The position numbers were made by a program, and so were the translations under genes. Below, in pieces: positions 1 through 8,216 of a stretch of 64,000 nt of DNA (within the stretch, counting starts at the first letter, position 1; each line of letters starts with the position of its first letter). This DNA comes from Myxococcales bacterium (GTDB taxonomy: Bacteria; Myxococcota_A; Polyangia; Haliangiales; Haliangiaceae): positions 103,624 through 167,623 of the forward strand of contig JADKKI010000028.1 of NCBI GenBank assembly GCA_016720595.1, given 5' to 3'. A model generated the notes under the pieces. It made no database searches. It had not been told where the DNA came from and worked only from the letters and a program-made list of their open reading frames with translations.

Positions 1-1022
1 CCGAGGCGATGCGACGCTGCCCCAAGGCGGTCGTGGTCCACCACCACATGGATCGGTACGTCGACGCCTCCCGCGGGTTCTTCCAGATCCTCGGCGACTA
101 CTCGCCCGACATCGAGGGCCTGTCGCTCGACGAGGCGTTCCTCGACGTCACCGGCAGCGAACGCCTGCTCGGGGACGGCCCCACGATCGGTCGCGCGATC
201 AAGCAGCGGGTCCGCACCGAGCTCCAGCTGGTGGCCTCGGTCGGCGTCGCCCCGATCAAGCTCGCCGCGAAGATCGCCTCGGACATCGATAAGCCCGACG
301 GCCTGCGGGTGGTCACGCCCGAAGGTCTGCTCGCGTTCCTCCACCCGCTCCCGGTGACCCGGCTGTGGGGCGTGGGCGAGGCCACGCGGGAGGCGCTCGC
401 GAGCATGGGCCTCTCCACGATCGGCGAGGTCGCGCGCTATCCCGAGGCGGCGCTGATCGGCCGGCTCGGCGCGATCACCGGCCGGCACCTCGCGGCGCTC
501 GCGCGCGGCCAGGACTCGCGCGAGGTGATGCCCGAGAGCGATCCAGTCTCGGTCGGTCACCGCGAGACGTTCGACGACGATCTCGATGACAAGGGGGAGC
601 TCGCCGTGGTCCTCCTCGATCAGGCGGACCGCGTGGCGAGCCGGCTGCGCGGGAACCACCTGCGTGCGCGCACCGTGGTGCTGACGATCAAGTACGACGA
701 CTTCCGCGAGATCTCCCGCCGCACCACGCTCGACGCCCCGACCAGCGACGGTGACGTGCTCGGGCGCTCCGCGATCGAGCTGCTCGCCAAGGTCCCGATC
801 GAGGCGCGACGCGGTGCACGCGTACGGCTCTGCGGTGTGACCGCGACGCAGCTCGAGCCGCGGGACGCCCCGCGGCAGCTCGGCTTCGACGAGGCCACGC
901 GCGCGAAGGGCGAGCGCCTGGGCGATACGATCGACAAGCTCGCGCACAAGTTCGGCAAGGCGACGATCCGCCGGGCCGTGCACCTGGCGGGGGACGACGA
1001 CCAGGACGACGGCGACGCGTAA
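1..1022 (+). CDS. dinB: DNA polymerase IV (Y-family), 5' end missing
   Basis: This is a translesion DNA polymerase of the DinB/Pol IV family, which copies past damaged template bases. The reading frame is already open at the window edge, so the N-terminus with the first catalytic Asp lies outside. Seen here are the palm motif SLDEAFLDV (about codon 40 of the visible part), the fingers/thumb region with SVGVAPIKLAAKIASD, the helix-hairpin-helix-like stretch RLWGVGEATREALASMG, and a C-terminal little-finger domain ending in an acidic tail. The gene ends with TAA at 1020-1022 and is followed by about 70 bp before the next gene, so it looks like the end of its own transcription unit. The family assignment is firm; lesion specificity cannot be read from sequence. 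Confidence 0.93.
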   Translation, partial: EAMRRCPKAVVVHHHMDRYVDASRGFFQILGDYSPDIEGLSLDEAFLDVTGSERLLGDGPTIGRAIKQRVRTELQLVASVGVAPIKLAAKIASDIDKPDGLRVVTPEGLLAFLHPLPVTRLWGVGEATREALASMGLSTIGEVARYPEAALIGRLGAITGRHLAALARGQDSREVMPESDPVSVGHRETFDDDLDDKGELAVVLLDQADRVASRLRGNHLRARTVVLTIKYDDFREISRRTTLDAPTSDGDVLGRSAIELLAKVPIEARRGARVRLCGVTATQLEPRDAPRQLGFDEATRAKGERLGDTIDKLAHKFGKATIRRAVHLAGDDDQDDGDA

Positions 1023-1095
1023 CCTGCCGGAACCTGCCACGATCGTTTCGGTTCCCAAACCGGGAAGCTGGCGTGTCATAGGAGCAAGGTCCCCG

Positions 1096-2757
1096 ATGCT
1101 CCGCCCCTTCCCCTGCCTGTTCACCGTCGCCGCCGCCGCGCTCGCGAGCACCGCGCACGCGGATCCGACCCCGCCCCCGGCCGTCGCCACCTACGCGATC
1201 GTGGTCGGCTCCAATGCCGGAGGTCCCGGGCAGACAGAGCTGCGGTTCGCCGAGGATGACGCGCGCCGCGTGGCGAGCCTGCTCGGCGAGCTCGGCGGCT
1301 ACTCCGCCGATGCCATCGACGTGATCGTGCATCCCACGCCGGACCTCGTCCGCGAGCGGCTCGCGCGGCTCTCGACCCGCGTCAGTGCCGATCTCGCCAA
1401 CGGGCGGCAGGCCCGCGTGCTGTTCTATTACTCGGGCCACGCCCGCGCGAACGCGCTCGATCTGGGCGATCAGGAGCTGCCGCTCGTCGAGCTCCGGACC
1501 CGCCTGTTCTCCGTCCCCGCAGCGCTCACCGTGGTGGTCCTCGATGCGTGCCAGAGCGGCGCGTTCTCACGGATCAAGGGCGCCGCCCCCGCCGCGGACT
1601 TCTCGTACAACTCGCGGAACCAGCTCGATGCCACCGGCATCGCGGTCCTGGCCTCGTCGAGCGGCAGCGAGCTCTCGCAGGAGAGCGTCGAGCTGCGCTC
1701 GAGCTACTTCACGCATCACCTCCTGGTCGGCATGCGCGGTGCGGGCGATGCGAACCGCGACGGCGCGGTCTCGATCGACGAGGCCTATCGCTACGCGTAT
1801 CACCAGACGCTCCTCGCCACCGCGGAGACCGCGGTCGGCGGCCAGCACGTCAGCCTGGAGGTCGATCTCAAGGGCCACGGTGAGATCCCGATGTCGTTCC
1901 CGCGCGCGGCGACCGCCTCGATCGAGCTCCCGGCCACCCTCGAGGGCAAGACGCTCGTCGAGGACCGGCGCGCCCACGCGGTGGTCGCAGAGACCTACAA
2001 GGCCAAGGGCGCTCCGGTTCGGATCGCCGTCGCCCCAGGTGACTACCAGGTGCTCGTGCGCAGCGGCACGCGGCTGCTCCGGTGCCAGCTCACGGCCGGC
2101 CCCGGCGGCTCCACGGTCGATCCGTCTCGCTGTACGAGTGAGGCGATCACCGCCACCACGGCGAAGGGAGGCCGCGCGCCGTTCGTGCCGCAGCAGCTGA
2201 TCGAGCTCGCGATGTTCGTCGGGCCAGAGCGGTCCGACGGCTACACCGAAACCCTCGAGAACTTCGGCTATGGCAAACCGGGCCTTCCCGTGAGCCGTGG
2301 CCTGGCCGCCACCTACCTCCGCCAGCGCTCGTCGCGGCTGTGGCTCGGTGGGTCCGCGAGCTACGAGCAATCGCCGGAGTGGAGGCGCACGGACAGTGAT
2401 ACCAGCCTGGCAACGGACTGGTCGACGATCCGCGCGATGGCAGTCGTCCGCGGCGTGCAGATGGCCAGCGATCACGGCTTCTCGTCGCATGTCGGCGTCT
2501 ACGGCCAGCTCGGTGGCGGCCTCGCCTTGGGGCGCTCCCACTTCAAGGACGCCGACGATATGTGGTCGACCAACACCGACTTCGGCATTGCCGTCGCCGC
2601 GAGCGCCGGCCTCTTGATCCGCAGCACGGTGATCGATCGATTGATCGGCACGTTCGGCTACGAGTTCGCGTACACGCCCTCGATCACCAACGACATTGGC
2701 GATCGCCACGCCAGTGGTGGCCACCGTCTCACCCTCGCCTTCGGCGTCACCTTCTGA
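1096..2757 (+). CDS. Secreted caspase-like (peptidase C14) protein with EF-hand-like loop
   Basis: The protein starts with a Sec signal peptide (hydrophobic core about 8-17, AHA cleavage site near 22) followed by a caspase p20-like fold. The catalytic pair is visible: His115 in YYSGHA and Cys152 in VVLDACQSGAF, with YAIVVGSN at 33-40 as the first strand. A calcium-loop-like segment DANRDGAVSIDE sits at about 218-229. The C-terminal 200 residues are rich in alternating beta-strand patterns ending in Phe, as in outer-membrane or surface beta-domains. Metacaspase-like proteases usually cleave after Arg or Lys, but the substrate is unknown. A Cys-rich secreted protein follows after 7 bp and then a sigma/anti-sigma pair, suggesting one envelope-related unit. 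The protease fold is confident; the C-terminal domain is not recognised. Confidence 0.85.
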   Translation: MLRPFPCLFTVAAAALASTAHADPTPPPAVATYAIVVGSNAGGPGQTELRFAEDDARRVASLLGELGGYSADAIDVIVHPTPDLVRERLARLSTRVSADLANGRQARVLFYYSGHARANALDLGDQELPLVELRTRLFSVPAALTVVVLDACQSGAFSRIKGAAPAADFSYNSRNQLDATGIAVLASSSGSELSQESVELRSSYFTHHLLVGMRGAGDANRDGAVSIDEAYRYAYHQTLLATAETAVGGQHVSLEVDLKGHGEIPMSFPRAATASIELPATLEGKTLVEDRRAHAVVAETYKAKGAPVRIAVAPGDYQVLVRSGTRLLRCQLTAGPGGSTVDPSRCTSEAITATTAKGGRAPFVPQQLIELAMFVGPERSDGYTETLENFGYGKPGLPVSRGLAATYLRQRSSRLWLGGSASYEQSPEWRRTDSDTSLATDWSTIRAMAVVRGVQMASDHGFSSHVGVYGQLGGGLALGRSHFKDADDMWSTNTDFGIAVAASAGLLIRSTVIDRLIGTFGYEFAYTPSITNDIGDRHASGGHRLTLAFGVTF

Positions 2758-2764
2758 GGCCCCC

Positions 2765-3850
2765 ATGCGCGCTCCCCTGACCTTCATCTTGCTCGTCGCC
2801 GCAGCGTCGCAACTCGGCGCCACCGACTGTGGACAGATCACCCGCGACCAAGGCTTCGACCTGTGGTGCGGTGACGTGCTGTGCACCTGGAAGCTCGAGC
2901 GCGGCGAGATCAAGCGCGTGGGCACCTGGAACGAGCACGACTCCGGGGTCGAGATGGTCGGCGAGGACGTGGCGTTCGAGCAACTCACGCCCGTGACGAG
3001 CGGTGACACGACCTGCATCCGGTTCGAGCTCGTCGCGAACGTCGCGGACGACGCCGAGGTCCGGCTCAACGTCGATGTGTTCGGCGATGGCTCGGTCGAG
3101 TTCAGCGAGCGGCTCCCGACCTCGCGGTGGAAGCCGCTGTCCTTCCTGATCCCGATCCGCGCCCCCTACGAGGGCGTGCGGTTCGAGCTGACCAAGCGCG
3201 GTGCCGGCAAGGCCGTGCTCGCGCAGCTCCAGGCCGAGACCGCGCCCAACGAGTGCGAGGGCTTCACGGTGATCGAGCCGGGTCCCGCGCCGCTCGGTGG
3301 TGCGTGCACGGCAAACGATCAGTGCGCGAGCAAGCTGTGCCGGACGGTCGTCGATCCCGAAGCGTGGCTCGGGGTCGCGCAGCGCTGCGTCGGTTGCGAT
3401 CCGAGCCTCGGCGCGTTGGCGTGCGCCGGAGGGCAGGTCTGTGGGTTCGGCACACCCGCCTCGCACGTGCTCCATCTCCCCGTGACCTGCGTGGCGCCGG
3501 GGAGCCGTCTGCTCGGCGAGCAGTGCCTCGACGACCCGCAGTGCGCGACCGGCGTGTGCAACGCGTCTGTGTGCTCGACCTGCGAGGCCTCCCAGCCGTG
3601 CGTCGGCGAGAGCTGCGGCCAGGCCTACGCGAACGGTCCGTTCGTGTGCAGCCCGAACCAGGGCCAGCGCGCGGCCGGGCAGCCCTGCGCGACCCACGCC
3701 GATTGCACGAGCGGCCGCTGCGGCGGTGCGGTGCACGAGCAGTGCGCCAGCGGGCGTGAGTGCTCGAGCCCGGAGCAATGCCCCGTCGACGATGGCCTCG
3801 CGCCGGGCACCTGTGACACGGTCGGCATCGAGGGTGGACGCTGCGAGTGA
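2765..3850 (+). CDS. Secreted Cys-rich protein
   Basis: The ATG at 2765 is chosen because it begins a clear signal peptide (MRAPLTFILLVAAASQLGA) and sits 7 bp after the protease stop; longer in-frame extensions run back into that gene. The first half of the mature 361-residue protein resembles a beta-sandwich with few cysteines. From about residue 180 there are repeated short Cys modules of the form GxxCxxxxxCxxxxC (for example GEQCLDDPQCATGVC and GQPCATHADCTSGRC). Such disulfide-knotted repeats are common in secreted myxobacterial proteins, but no enzymatic motif is visible. The next gene overlaps its end by 17 bp. The function is unknown; a surface or substrate-binding role with the neighbouring protease is only a guess. 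Confidence 0.75.
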   Translation: MRAPLTFILLVAAASQLGATDCGQITRDQGFDLWCGDVLCTWKLERGEIKRVGTWNEHDSGVEMVGEDVAFEQLTPVTSGDTTCIRFELVANVADDAEVRLNVDVFGDGSVEFSERLPTSRWKPLSFLIPIRAPYEGVRFELTKRGAGKAVLAQLQAETAPNECEGFTVIEPGPAPLGGACTANDQCASKLCRTVVDPEAWLGVAQRCVGCDPSLGALACAGGQVCGFGTPASHVLHLPVTCVAPGSRLLGEQCLDDPQCATGVCNASVCSTCEASQPCVGESCGQAYANGPFVCSPNQGQRAAGQPCATHADCTSGRCGGAVHEQCASGRECSSPEQCPVDDGLAPGTCDTVGIEGGRCE

Positions 3851-4325
3851 TCCCCAGTCGGCCTACCGTGCGTACGGGCCTGCGCTCGTCCGGAAGGCCG
3901 AACGCATCCTCCGCAGTCGCGAGGATGCGACCGATGTCGTGCACGCCCTGTTCGTCGATCTGATCCCCAAGTGGACCCGTGACGTGGACCTCCCCTACCT
4001 CTATCGCGCGATCACCAACCGGTGCCTCAACGTCGTTCGCGACCGAGGCACGCGGGCTCGCCTGCTCGAGAGAGAGCAGACCGCGGCGGCGCCGATCGCG
4101 CGCGTGACTCTCGAAGATCAGGTCGTCGGCGTCGGCCTGATCGGAGCGCTGGCCGAGCGTCTCGACGAAGGCCACCTCGAGGTCCTGGTGTGCCGGTTCG
4201 TCGATGACATGACGCAAGAGGAGATCGCGGAGCACCTGCGCCTGTCCCGCAAGACGATCGGCAAGCGCCTCGATCGCATCCGCGACGAGGTGATCAAGCT
4301 GCGCGGCGAGGAGGCTGCCTCGTGA
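3834..4325 (+). CDS. ECF-type RNA polymerase sigma factor
   Basis: This is a small sigma-70 family protein. A region 2-like segment (EDATDVVHALFVDLIPKW, then LYRAITNRCLNVVRDRG) and a region 4 helix-turn-helix (MTQEEIAEHLRLSRKTIGKRLDRIRDEV) are both visible, spanning almost the whole chain. It would direct RNA polymerase to a stress or envelope regulon. The start is uncertain: GTG at 3834 gives 163 residues and begins just before the conserved part, whereas in-frame ATGs at 3792 and 3726 lie further inside the upstream Cys-rich gene. Its stop overlaps the next start by 4 nt, so translation is coupled to the membrane protein that follows, the classic sigma/anti-sigma arrangement. Confidence 0.82.
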   Translation: MDAASDPQSAYRAYGPALVRKAERILRSREDATDVVHALFVDLIPKWTRDVDLPYLYRAITNRCLNVVRDRGTRARLLEREQTAAAPIARVTLEDQVVGVGLIGALAERLDEGHLEVLVCRFVDDMTQEEIAEHLRLSRKTIGKRLDRIRDEVIKLRGEEAAS

Positions 4326-4960
4326 GCGCGCTCCCATGCATCGGCGAGCCGATCTCGTGGCTCAAGCTCGAGCGGTTCGCGAGTGGCAGCGACGATCGCG
4401 CGATCTCCACCCACGTGGCCGCGTGCCCCGCGTGTCGCCACTGTCTCGACGAGATCCGTGGCGACCTGGTGGCGTTGCCTCCGCTGGCCGTGCCCGAGGC
4501 CCCCGCGCGGCGGCGCACGTGGCGGGCGTGGCTGGTCCCCGCGCTGGCGCTCGGGGCTGCCGCGATGATCGCGCTCGTGATCTGGCGTGACCGCGCGCCC
4601 GAGGGAGTGCCCGAGGACACCGTGTACGTCAAAGGCATCGGTGAGGTGGTCCTCGGCGTGGTCCGCGAGCGCGGCGGGGTGATCCGCGAGGACGTGCACT
4701 CGTTCGCTGCCGGCGATCGGTGGAAGCTCGTCGTGACCTGTCCGCCGCAGGGCGCGGCGAGCGTCGTGGTCTCGGTGACCGAGGCCGGCGCGCCGACCAG
4801 CGATCATCCGCTTCCGCCCGCGACCCTCGCGTGCGGCAACCGCGTGGTGATCCCCGGTGCGTTCACGCTGACCGGAACCCGCCCGAACCGGGTGTGCGCG
4901 AAGGTCACGAGCCCGGGCGGCGATGCCGGTACGGCGTGCGTGACGATCACGGCCGAGTAG
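4322..4960 (+). CDS. Zinc-finger anti-sigma-like membrane protein
   Basis: The 212-residue protein begins at a GTG overlapping the stop of the sigma gene (GTGA). The N-terminal cytoplasmic part has the zinc anti-sigma signature HVAACPACRHC near residues 31-39 (His-x3-Cys-x2-Cys). A single transmembrane helix follows (WLVPALALGAAAMIALVIW, about 69-87), then a roughly 120-residue extracytoplasmic domain with four Cys. By analogy with zf-HC2 anti-sigma factors it should hold the preceding sigma factor at the membrane until a periplasmic signal arrives. The outer domain is not a recognised family. Sigma pairing is inferred from the overlap and motif. Confidence 0.78.
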   Translation: MSALPCIGEPISWLKLERFASGSDDRAISTHVAACPACRHCLDEIRGDLVALPPLAVPEAPARRRTWRAWLVPALALGAAAMIALVIWRDRAPEGVPEDTVYVKGIGEVVLGVVRERGGVIREDVHSFAAGDRWKLVVTCPPQGAASVVVSVTEAGAPTSDHPLPPATLACGNRVVIPGAFTLTGTRPNRVCAKVTSPGGDAGTACVTITAE

Positions 4961-4978
4961 CCGCGACGTCGCGGCTCG

Positions 4979-5521
4979 CTACGGGAGCGCGACGCGCCAG
5001 GTCTTGGCCGTCGCCGCGGGGCCGACCCCGATGCACGTGTACGGGCCCTTCTGCCACTCGACCGCGCGGTCGTCGCCGTCCTCGCGCTCGGAGTGCTCGG
5101 GCGCGATCCCGCGGGCGCGCTGCAGGAGATAGGTCACGCGCTCGCCGCCGATGTCGAGCCCGATCACGGCCGCGCCGCGGTTGAAGATCTCGATCCTCCG
5201 CGCGCCCGTGACCTTCGCGGCAGCGCCGGGCAGTGGCGGATCCTTGCCGACCACGCCGATCGCCCACGCGCGCAGCTCGCCCGCGGACGGTGCCGTCAGA
5301 TCCCAGGTCGGCGCCGGGTCCTGATGCGCGGCGATCGCCTCGGTCATCAGCACGTTGTGGCGCGCCGGGAACGTCATGTAGATCGCGACCACCGTGCCGG
5401 TCAGGATCGTCAGGGTGAACAGCAGCGACACCGACACCCGGCGGTGCGGCGGGCGCGGCGGGGTGACGAGCGGCGCGTCACCTTCGACAGGCCCTACAGC
5501 TTCAGCTTCGACCAGGCTCAT
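4979..5521 (-). CDS. Membrane-anchored protein with anti-sigma-like extracytoplasmic domain
   Basis: The 180-residue protein has a Pro-rich cytoplasmic start, one transmembrane segment (VSLLFTLTILTGTVVAIYM, about 30-48) and an extracytoplasmic domain. The order of features in that domain (an AHQ segment, RAWAIGVVG, a PLPG turn, then GARRIEIFNRGAAVIGLDI) resembles the periplasmic part of RsiW/ChrR-type anti-sigma factors. However, the N-terminal zinc finger needed to bind sigma is absent. Its ATG shares a base with the stop of the upstream small gene, so the two are co-translated. A sensor or orphan anti-sigma domain is a plausible reading, not a proven one. Confidence 0.6.
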   Translation of the reverse strand: MSLVEAEAVGPVEGDAPLVTPPRPPHRRVSVSLLFTLTILTGTVVAIYMTFPARHNVLMTEAIAAHQDPAPTWDLTAPSAGELRAWAIGVVGKDPPLPGAAAKVTGARRIEIFNRGAAVIGLDIGGERVTYLLQRARGIAPEHSEREDGDDRAVEWQKGPYTCIGVGPAATAKTWRVALP

Positions 5522-5844
5522 CAGGACTTCTTTGGCGGGAACGTGGGCGGGGTACCGAATCGCCGCACGAACTCGTCTCGTAACTTCGCATGGAACGTGC
5601 CGAGGTCAGTAGCCTCCTCGATCTCGATCAGATGGCGGCAGACCAGGTCCGGCCCCGGGTGCAGGGCCCCGAGGGCGAGCGCTGCCGCCCGAACGTCGGG
5701 CGCGTGTGCGTAATGGACCATGGCGCTCTTGCCACGCGGGTACTCGCACAGGCCGCTGCCGAGCCGGAGCTGCAAGATCCCCGGCTCCCCCGGCGCGTGC
5801 TCGCCTGCGGACGCCAGCGGGTACCAGGGGCAGAACCGCACCAC
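5521..5844 (-). CDS. Hypothetical 107-aa protein
   Basis: This small soluble protein has no signal peptide or membrane segment. It contains a conserved-looking block [17 protein letters not shown] at about 32-48 and a mixed helix/strand C-terminus rich in Arg and Glu. The fragment GILQLRLG...YPRGKSAM faintly recalls GIY-YIG-like folds, but the catalytic residues cannot be identified, so I do not assign it. It is the first gene of a two-gene unit with the membrane protein at 4979-5521 and starts 22 bp from the divergent methyltransferase gene. A shorter start at 5721 (MVHYAHA) is possible but would cut off the block. Confidence 0.6.
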   Translation of the reverse strand: MVRFCPWYPLASAGEHAPGEPGILQLRLGSGLCEYPRGKSAMVHYAHAPDVRAAALALGALHPGPDLVCRHLIEIEEATDLGTFHAKLRDEFVRRFGTPPTFPPKKS

Positions 5845-5866
5845 GAGAGTGTACTGTCGCCGCCGG

Positions 5867-6808
5867 ATGGAGATCGAGCCGACACCGCACCGAGTCCCAC
5901 CGCGCCTCGAGCGCCTGGAGTTCGGGCGTGCCGACCGGGTCCCGGACCGGATCGTCTGCGGCGACGCCGTCGAGGAGGCGAGCCGGATCGAAGAGGGCGC
6001 CCTCGACGCGATCTACATCGATCCGCCGTTCGGGACGGGCATCGTCCGCCAGGGCCGTGGGCTTCGGTATGCCGACCGCGCGGATGACCCGGAGGCGTTC
6101 GTCACCTGGCTCACCCCGCTCCTCGAGCACAGCCGCCGGGCGCTCGCATCGCACGGCTCGCTGTTCGTGCACCTCGACTACCGCGCCGTCCACTACGTGA
6201 AGGTCGCCCTCGACCGCGTGTTCGGACGCGAGCAGTTCGTCAACGAGATCGTGTGGTGCTACGCGGTCGGCGGCAAGAGCCGTCGCGGCTTCGGCCGCAA
6301 GCACGACACGATCCTCTGGTACGCCCGCGGTCTGGACTGGGCGTTCTATCCCGATGCCGTGCGGGTCCCACGCCGCGGCGGCTCGCACATGCGCGTCGTC
6401 CTCGACGGTGGCGCACCGGTCCAGGAGAAGACCGACCGCAAGACCGGGCGCGTCTATCGCTATCCGGTCGCCGACGGGAAGGTCCCCGAGGACTGGTGGA
6501 TCGACGTCGAGACGCTCAACCACTCGGACCGGGAGCGGACCGGGTGGCCTTCGCAGAAGCCGGAGCGCCTCGTCGAGCGGATCCTCAAGGCCGTGACCGT
6601 GCCCGGCAACCACGTCGCGGACTGGTTCGCGGGGTCTGGGACCACCGCGGCCGTCGCCCAGCGGCTCGGTCGCCGGTTCGTGACGGTCGACCGCGAGCCA
6701 CAGGCGATCGACGTCTGCGTCGCCCGCCTCGCCGAGCAGGGCCGTGCTCTGGCCCAGGACGGCACTCCCCCCCCACCGATCGTCGTCGCGCGTGACGTCC
6801 ATGCATAG
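5867..6808 (+). CDS. Orphan DNA (adenine-N6 or cytosine-N4) methyltransferase, beta class
   Basis: The 313-residue protein has the two signatures of the N6/N4 DNA methylase family in beta order: motif IV DPPFGTG at 52-58 (catalytic DPPF) comes first and motif I FAGSGTT at 254-260 (SAM binding) comes near the C-terminus. Between them is a target-recognition stretch with a Lys/Arg-rich [13 protein letters not shown] segment. [14 protein letters not shown] just before motif I is typical of CcrM/type III Mod relatives. The ATG at 5867 is chosen because longer in-frame starts overlap the divergent gene. No restriction endonuclease gene is recognisable next to it, so it may be a solitary epigenetic methylase. 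The target site cannot be told from sequence. Confidence 0.88.
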   Translation: MEIEPTPHRVPPRLERLEFGRADRVPDRIVCGDAVEEASRIEEGALDAIYIDPPFGTGIVRQGRGLRYADRADDPEAFVTWLTPLLEHSRRALASHGSLFVHLDYRAVHYVKVALDRVFGREQFVNEIVWCYAVGGKSRRGFGRKHDTILWYARGLDWAFYPDAVRVPRRGGSHMRVVLDGGAPVQEKTDRKTGRVYRYPVADGKVPEDWWIDVETLNHSDRERTGWPSQKPERLVERILKAVTVPGNHVADWFAGSGTTAAVAQRLGRRFVTVDREPQAIDVCVARLAEQGRALAQDGTPPPPIVVARDVHA

Positions 6809-6893
6809 TCGACGGCTTTGCAAGCATTTGGGTTCCAGCGCTTGCGGCGCAGGCCATGCGCGAGGGACAATCCGTTTGGTTCAAGGCACCTGA

Positions 6894-8216
6894 ATGACTA
6901 CGGATCCGCAAGACGAGGCCTCCCGTGTGACGCTCGAGGCTTGGCTCGTCACCGATGTCGGCATGGTGCGCGAGCACAACGAGGACTCGGCGTACATGGA
7001 GGCCACGAAGGGCTTCTTCATCGTCGCTGACGGCATGGGCGGCCACGCCGCGGGCGAGGTCGCCTCCGCGATGGCGGTCGACACCGTCCGCCAGACCCTC
7101 GAAGGTGCACGTGTCGAGATCGAGGCCTTCAAGAAGGCGCCGACCGACGCCGGGCGGCGCGGCATCGTGCAGCTCCTGCAGAACGCGGTGCTCGGTGCGC
7201 ATCAGGCGGTCTACCAGCGCGGTCAGGCCGAGGCTGACAAGGCCGGCATGGGCACCACGCTCGACGTCGTGCTGGTCGCCGGCCCCGAGGCGTTCGTCGC
7301 CCACGTCGGCGATAGCCGCACGTACCTGATCCGCGACGGCAAGCCCTCGCAGATCACGACCGATCACACCGTGGCCGAGGTCCTCGTGATCGAGGGCAAG
7401 CTGACGATCGAGGAGGCCCAAGTCTCCCCGCTCCGCACGATCCTCGTCAACGCGATCGGCGTCTCGGCGGATGTCGGCGTCGAGATGGCGCACGTCACGC
7501 TGCGCCGCGGCGATCGGCTGCTGCTGTGCTCGGACGGCATGCACGACTACTTCCCTGCGGAAGACGAGATCGCGCAGCGCCTCAGCGCCGAGGTCGTCGG
7601 CAAGGCGCTCGAGGAGATGGTCGAGCTCGCCAAGACGCGTGGCGGCCACGACAACATCACCGGTGTCGCCGTGCAGGTGATCGAGGTGACCGAGGGCATC
7701 CCGTCGAACATGGAAGGCGAGTCGACACAGCCCGTCGAGCTCCCGGGCAACCCGTTCGCCGCCGACGAGCCCACCGAGACCGCGTTCGCCCCCGTGCCTG
7801 GCCTCCCGCCGCGGATGGTCGCGTCGGTGACGCCGCAGACGATGCGCCAGACTCAGCCGATGCGCGTGGTCGGCGAGGACATGCCCGACGGGCGCGCCGA
7901 TACGATCCCGCCGCCGAAGGCGAAGGCCGAGGCGAAGAGTGAGGCCAAGGCCGACGCCAAGCCCAAGGCCACGCCCGACGACAAGGCAGACGACAAGGCC
8001 AAGCCCGACGACAAGGCCAAGCCCGACGGCAAGGCCGACGACAAGGCAGCCGCGAAGGCCGACGACAAGACCGATGCGAAGGCCGACGACAAGGCAGACG
8101 CGAAGGCCGACGACAAGGCCGAGACCACGGACGGCGCGCCGTCCGAGCTGGCGGGCGCCGACACGGGTCGCGTCACGCTCCCTGTCGATCTCTCCAAGGA
8201 CAAGGGCGCAGGCTGA
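6894..8216 (+). CDS. PP2C-family Ser/Thr phosphatase with charged repeat tail
   Basis: This is a metal-dependent protein phosphatase of the PPM/PP2C family, expected to reverse the action of the Hanks-type kinases encoded nearby. Motifs are visible in order: REHNEDS (26-32), [14 protein letters not shown] (42-55), [29 protein letters not shown] and [11 protein letters not shown] near residue 250. The catalytic domain ends by about 265. After a Pro/Thr linker, residues from about 340 form a low-complexity tail of Lys, Ala and Asp (units such as KADDKADAK) about 75 residues long. No transmembrane helix is seen, so it is cytoplasmic. Its TGA overlaps the start of the next gene, indicating coupling. 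Confidence 0.9.
   Translation: MTTDPQDEASRVTLEAWLVTDVGMVREHNEDSAYMEATKGFFIVADGMGGHAAGEVASAMAVDTVRQTLEGARVEIEAFKKAPTDAGRRGIVQLLQNAVLGAHQAVYQRGQAEADKAGMGTTLDVVLVAGPEAFVAHVGDSRTYLIRDGKPSQITTDHTVAEVLVIEGKLTIEEAQVSPLRTILVNAIGVSADVGVEMAHVTLRRGDRLLLCSDGMHDYFPAEDEIAQRLSAEVVGKALEEMVELAKTRGGHDNITGVAVQVIEVTEGIPSNMEGESTQPVELPGNPFAADEPTETAFAPVPGLPPRMVASVTPQTMRQTQPMRVVGEDMPDGRADTIPPPKAKAEAKSEAKADAKPKATPDDKADDKAKPDDKAKPDGKADDKAAAKADDKTDAKADDKADAKADDKAETTDGAPSELAGADTGRVTLPVDLSKDKGAG

Noticed and set aside
1567..3069. Long leftward ORF of 500 codons opposite the caspase-like gene
   Set aside because: It is Arg/His/Glu-rich with no domain pattern and fully antisense to two clear genes; such shadows are common in very GC-rich DNA.
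5521..5844. Small gene as a restriction nuclease partner of the methyltransferase
   Set aside because: The resemblance to GIY-YIG is too faint and no catalytic residues can be placed.
6820..6845. GCAAGC/GCTTGC inverted repeat upstream of the phosphatase
   Set aside because: It is only 6 bp with a 14-nt loop and no recognisable promoter around it; too likely by chance.
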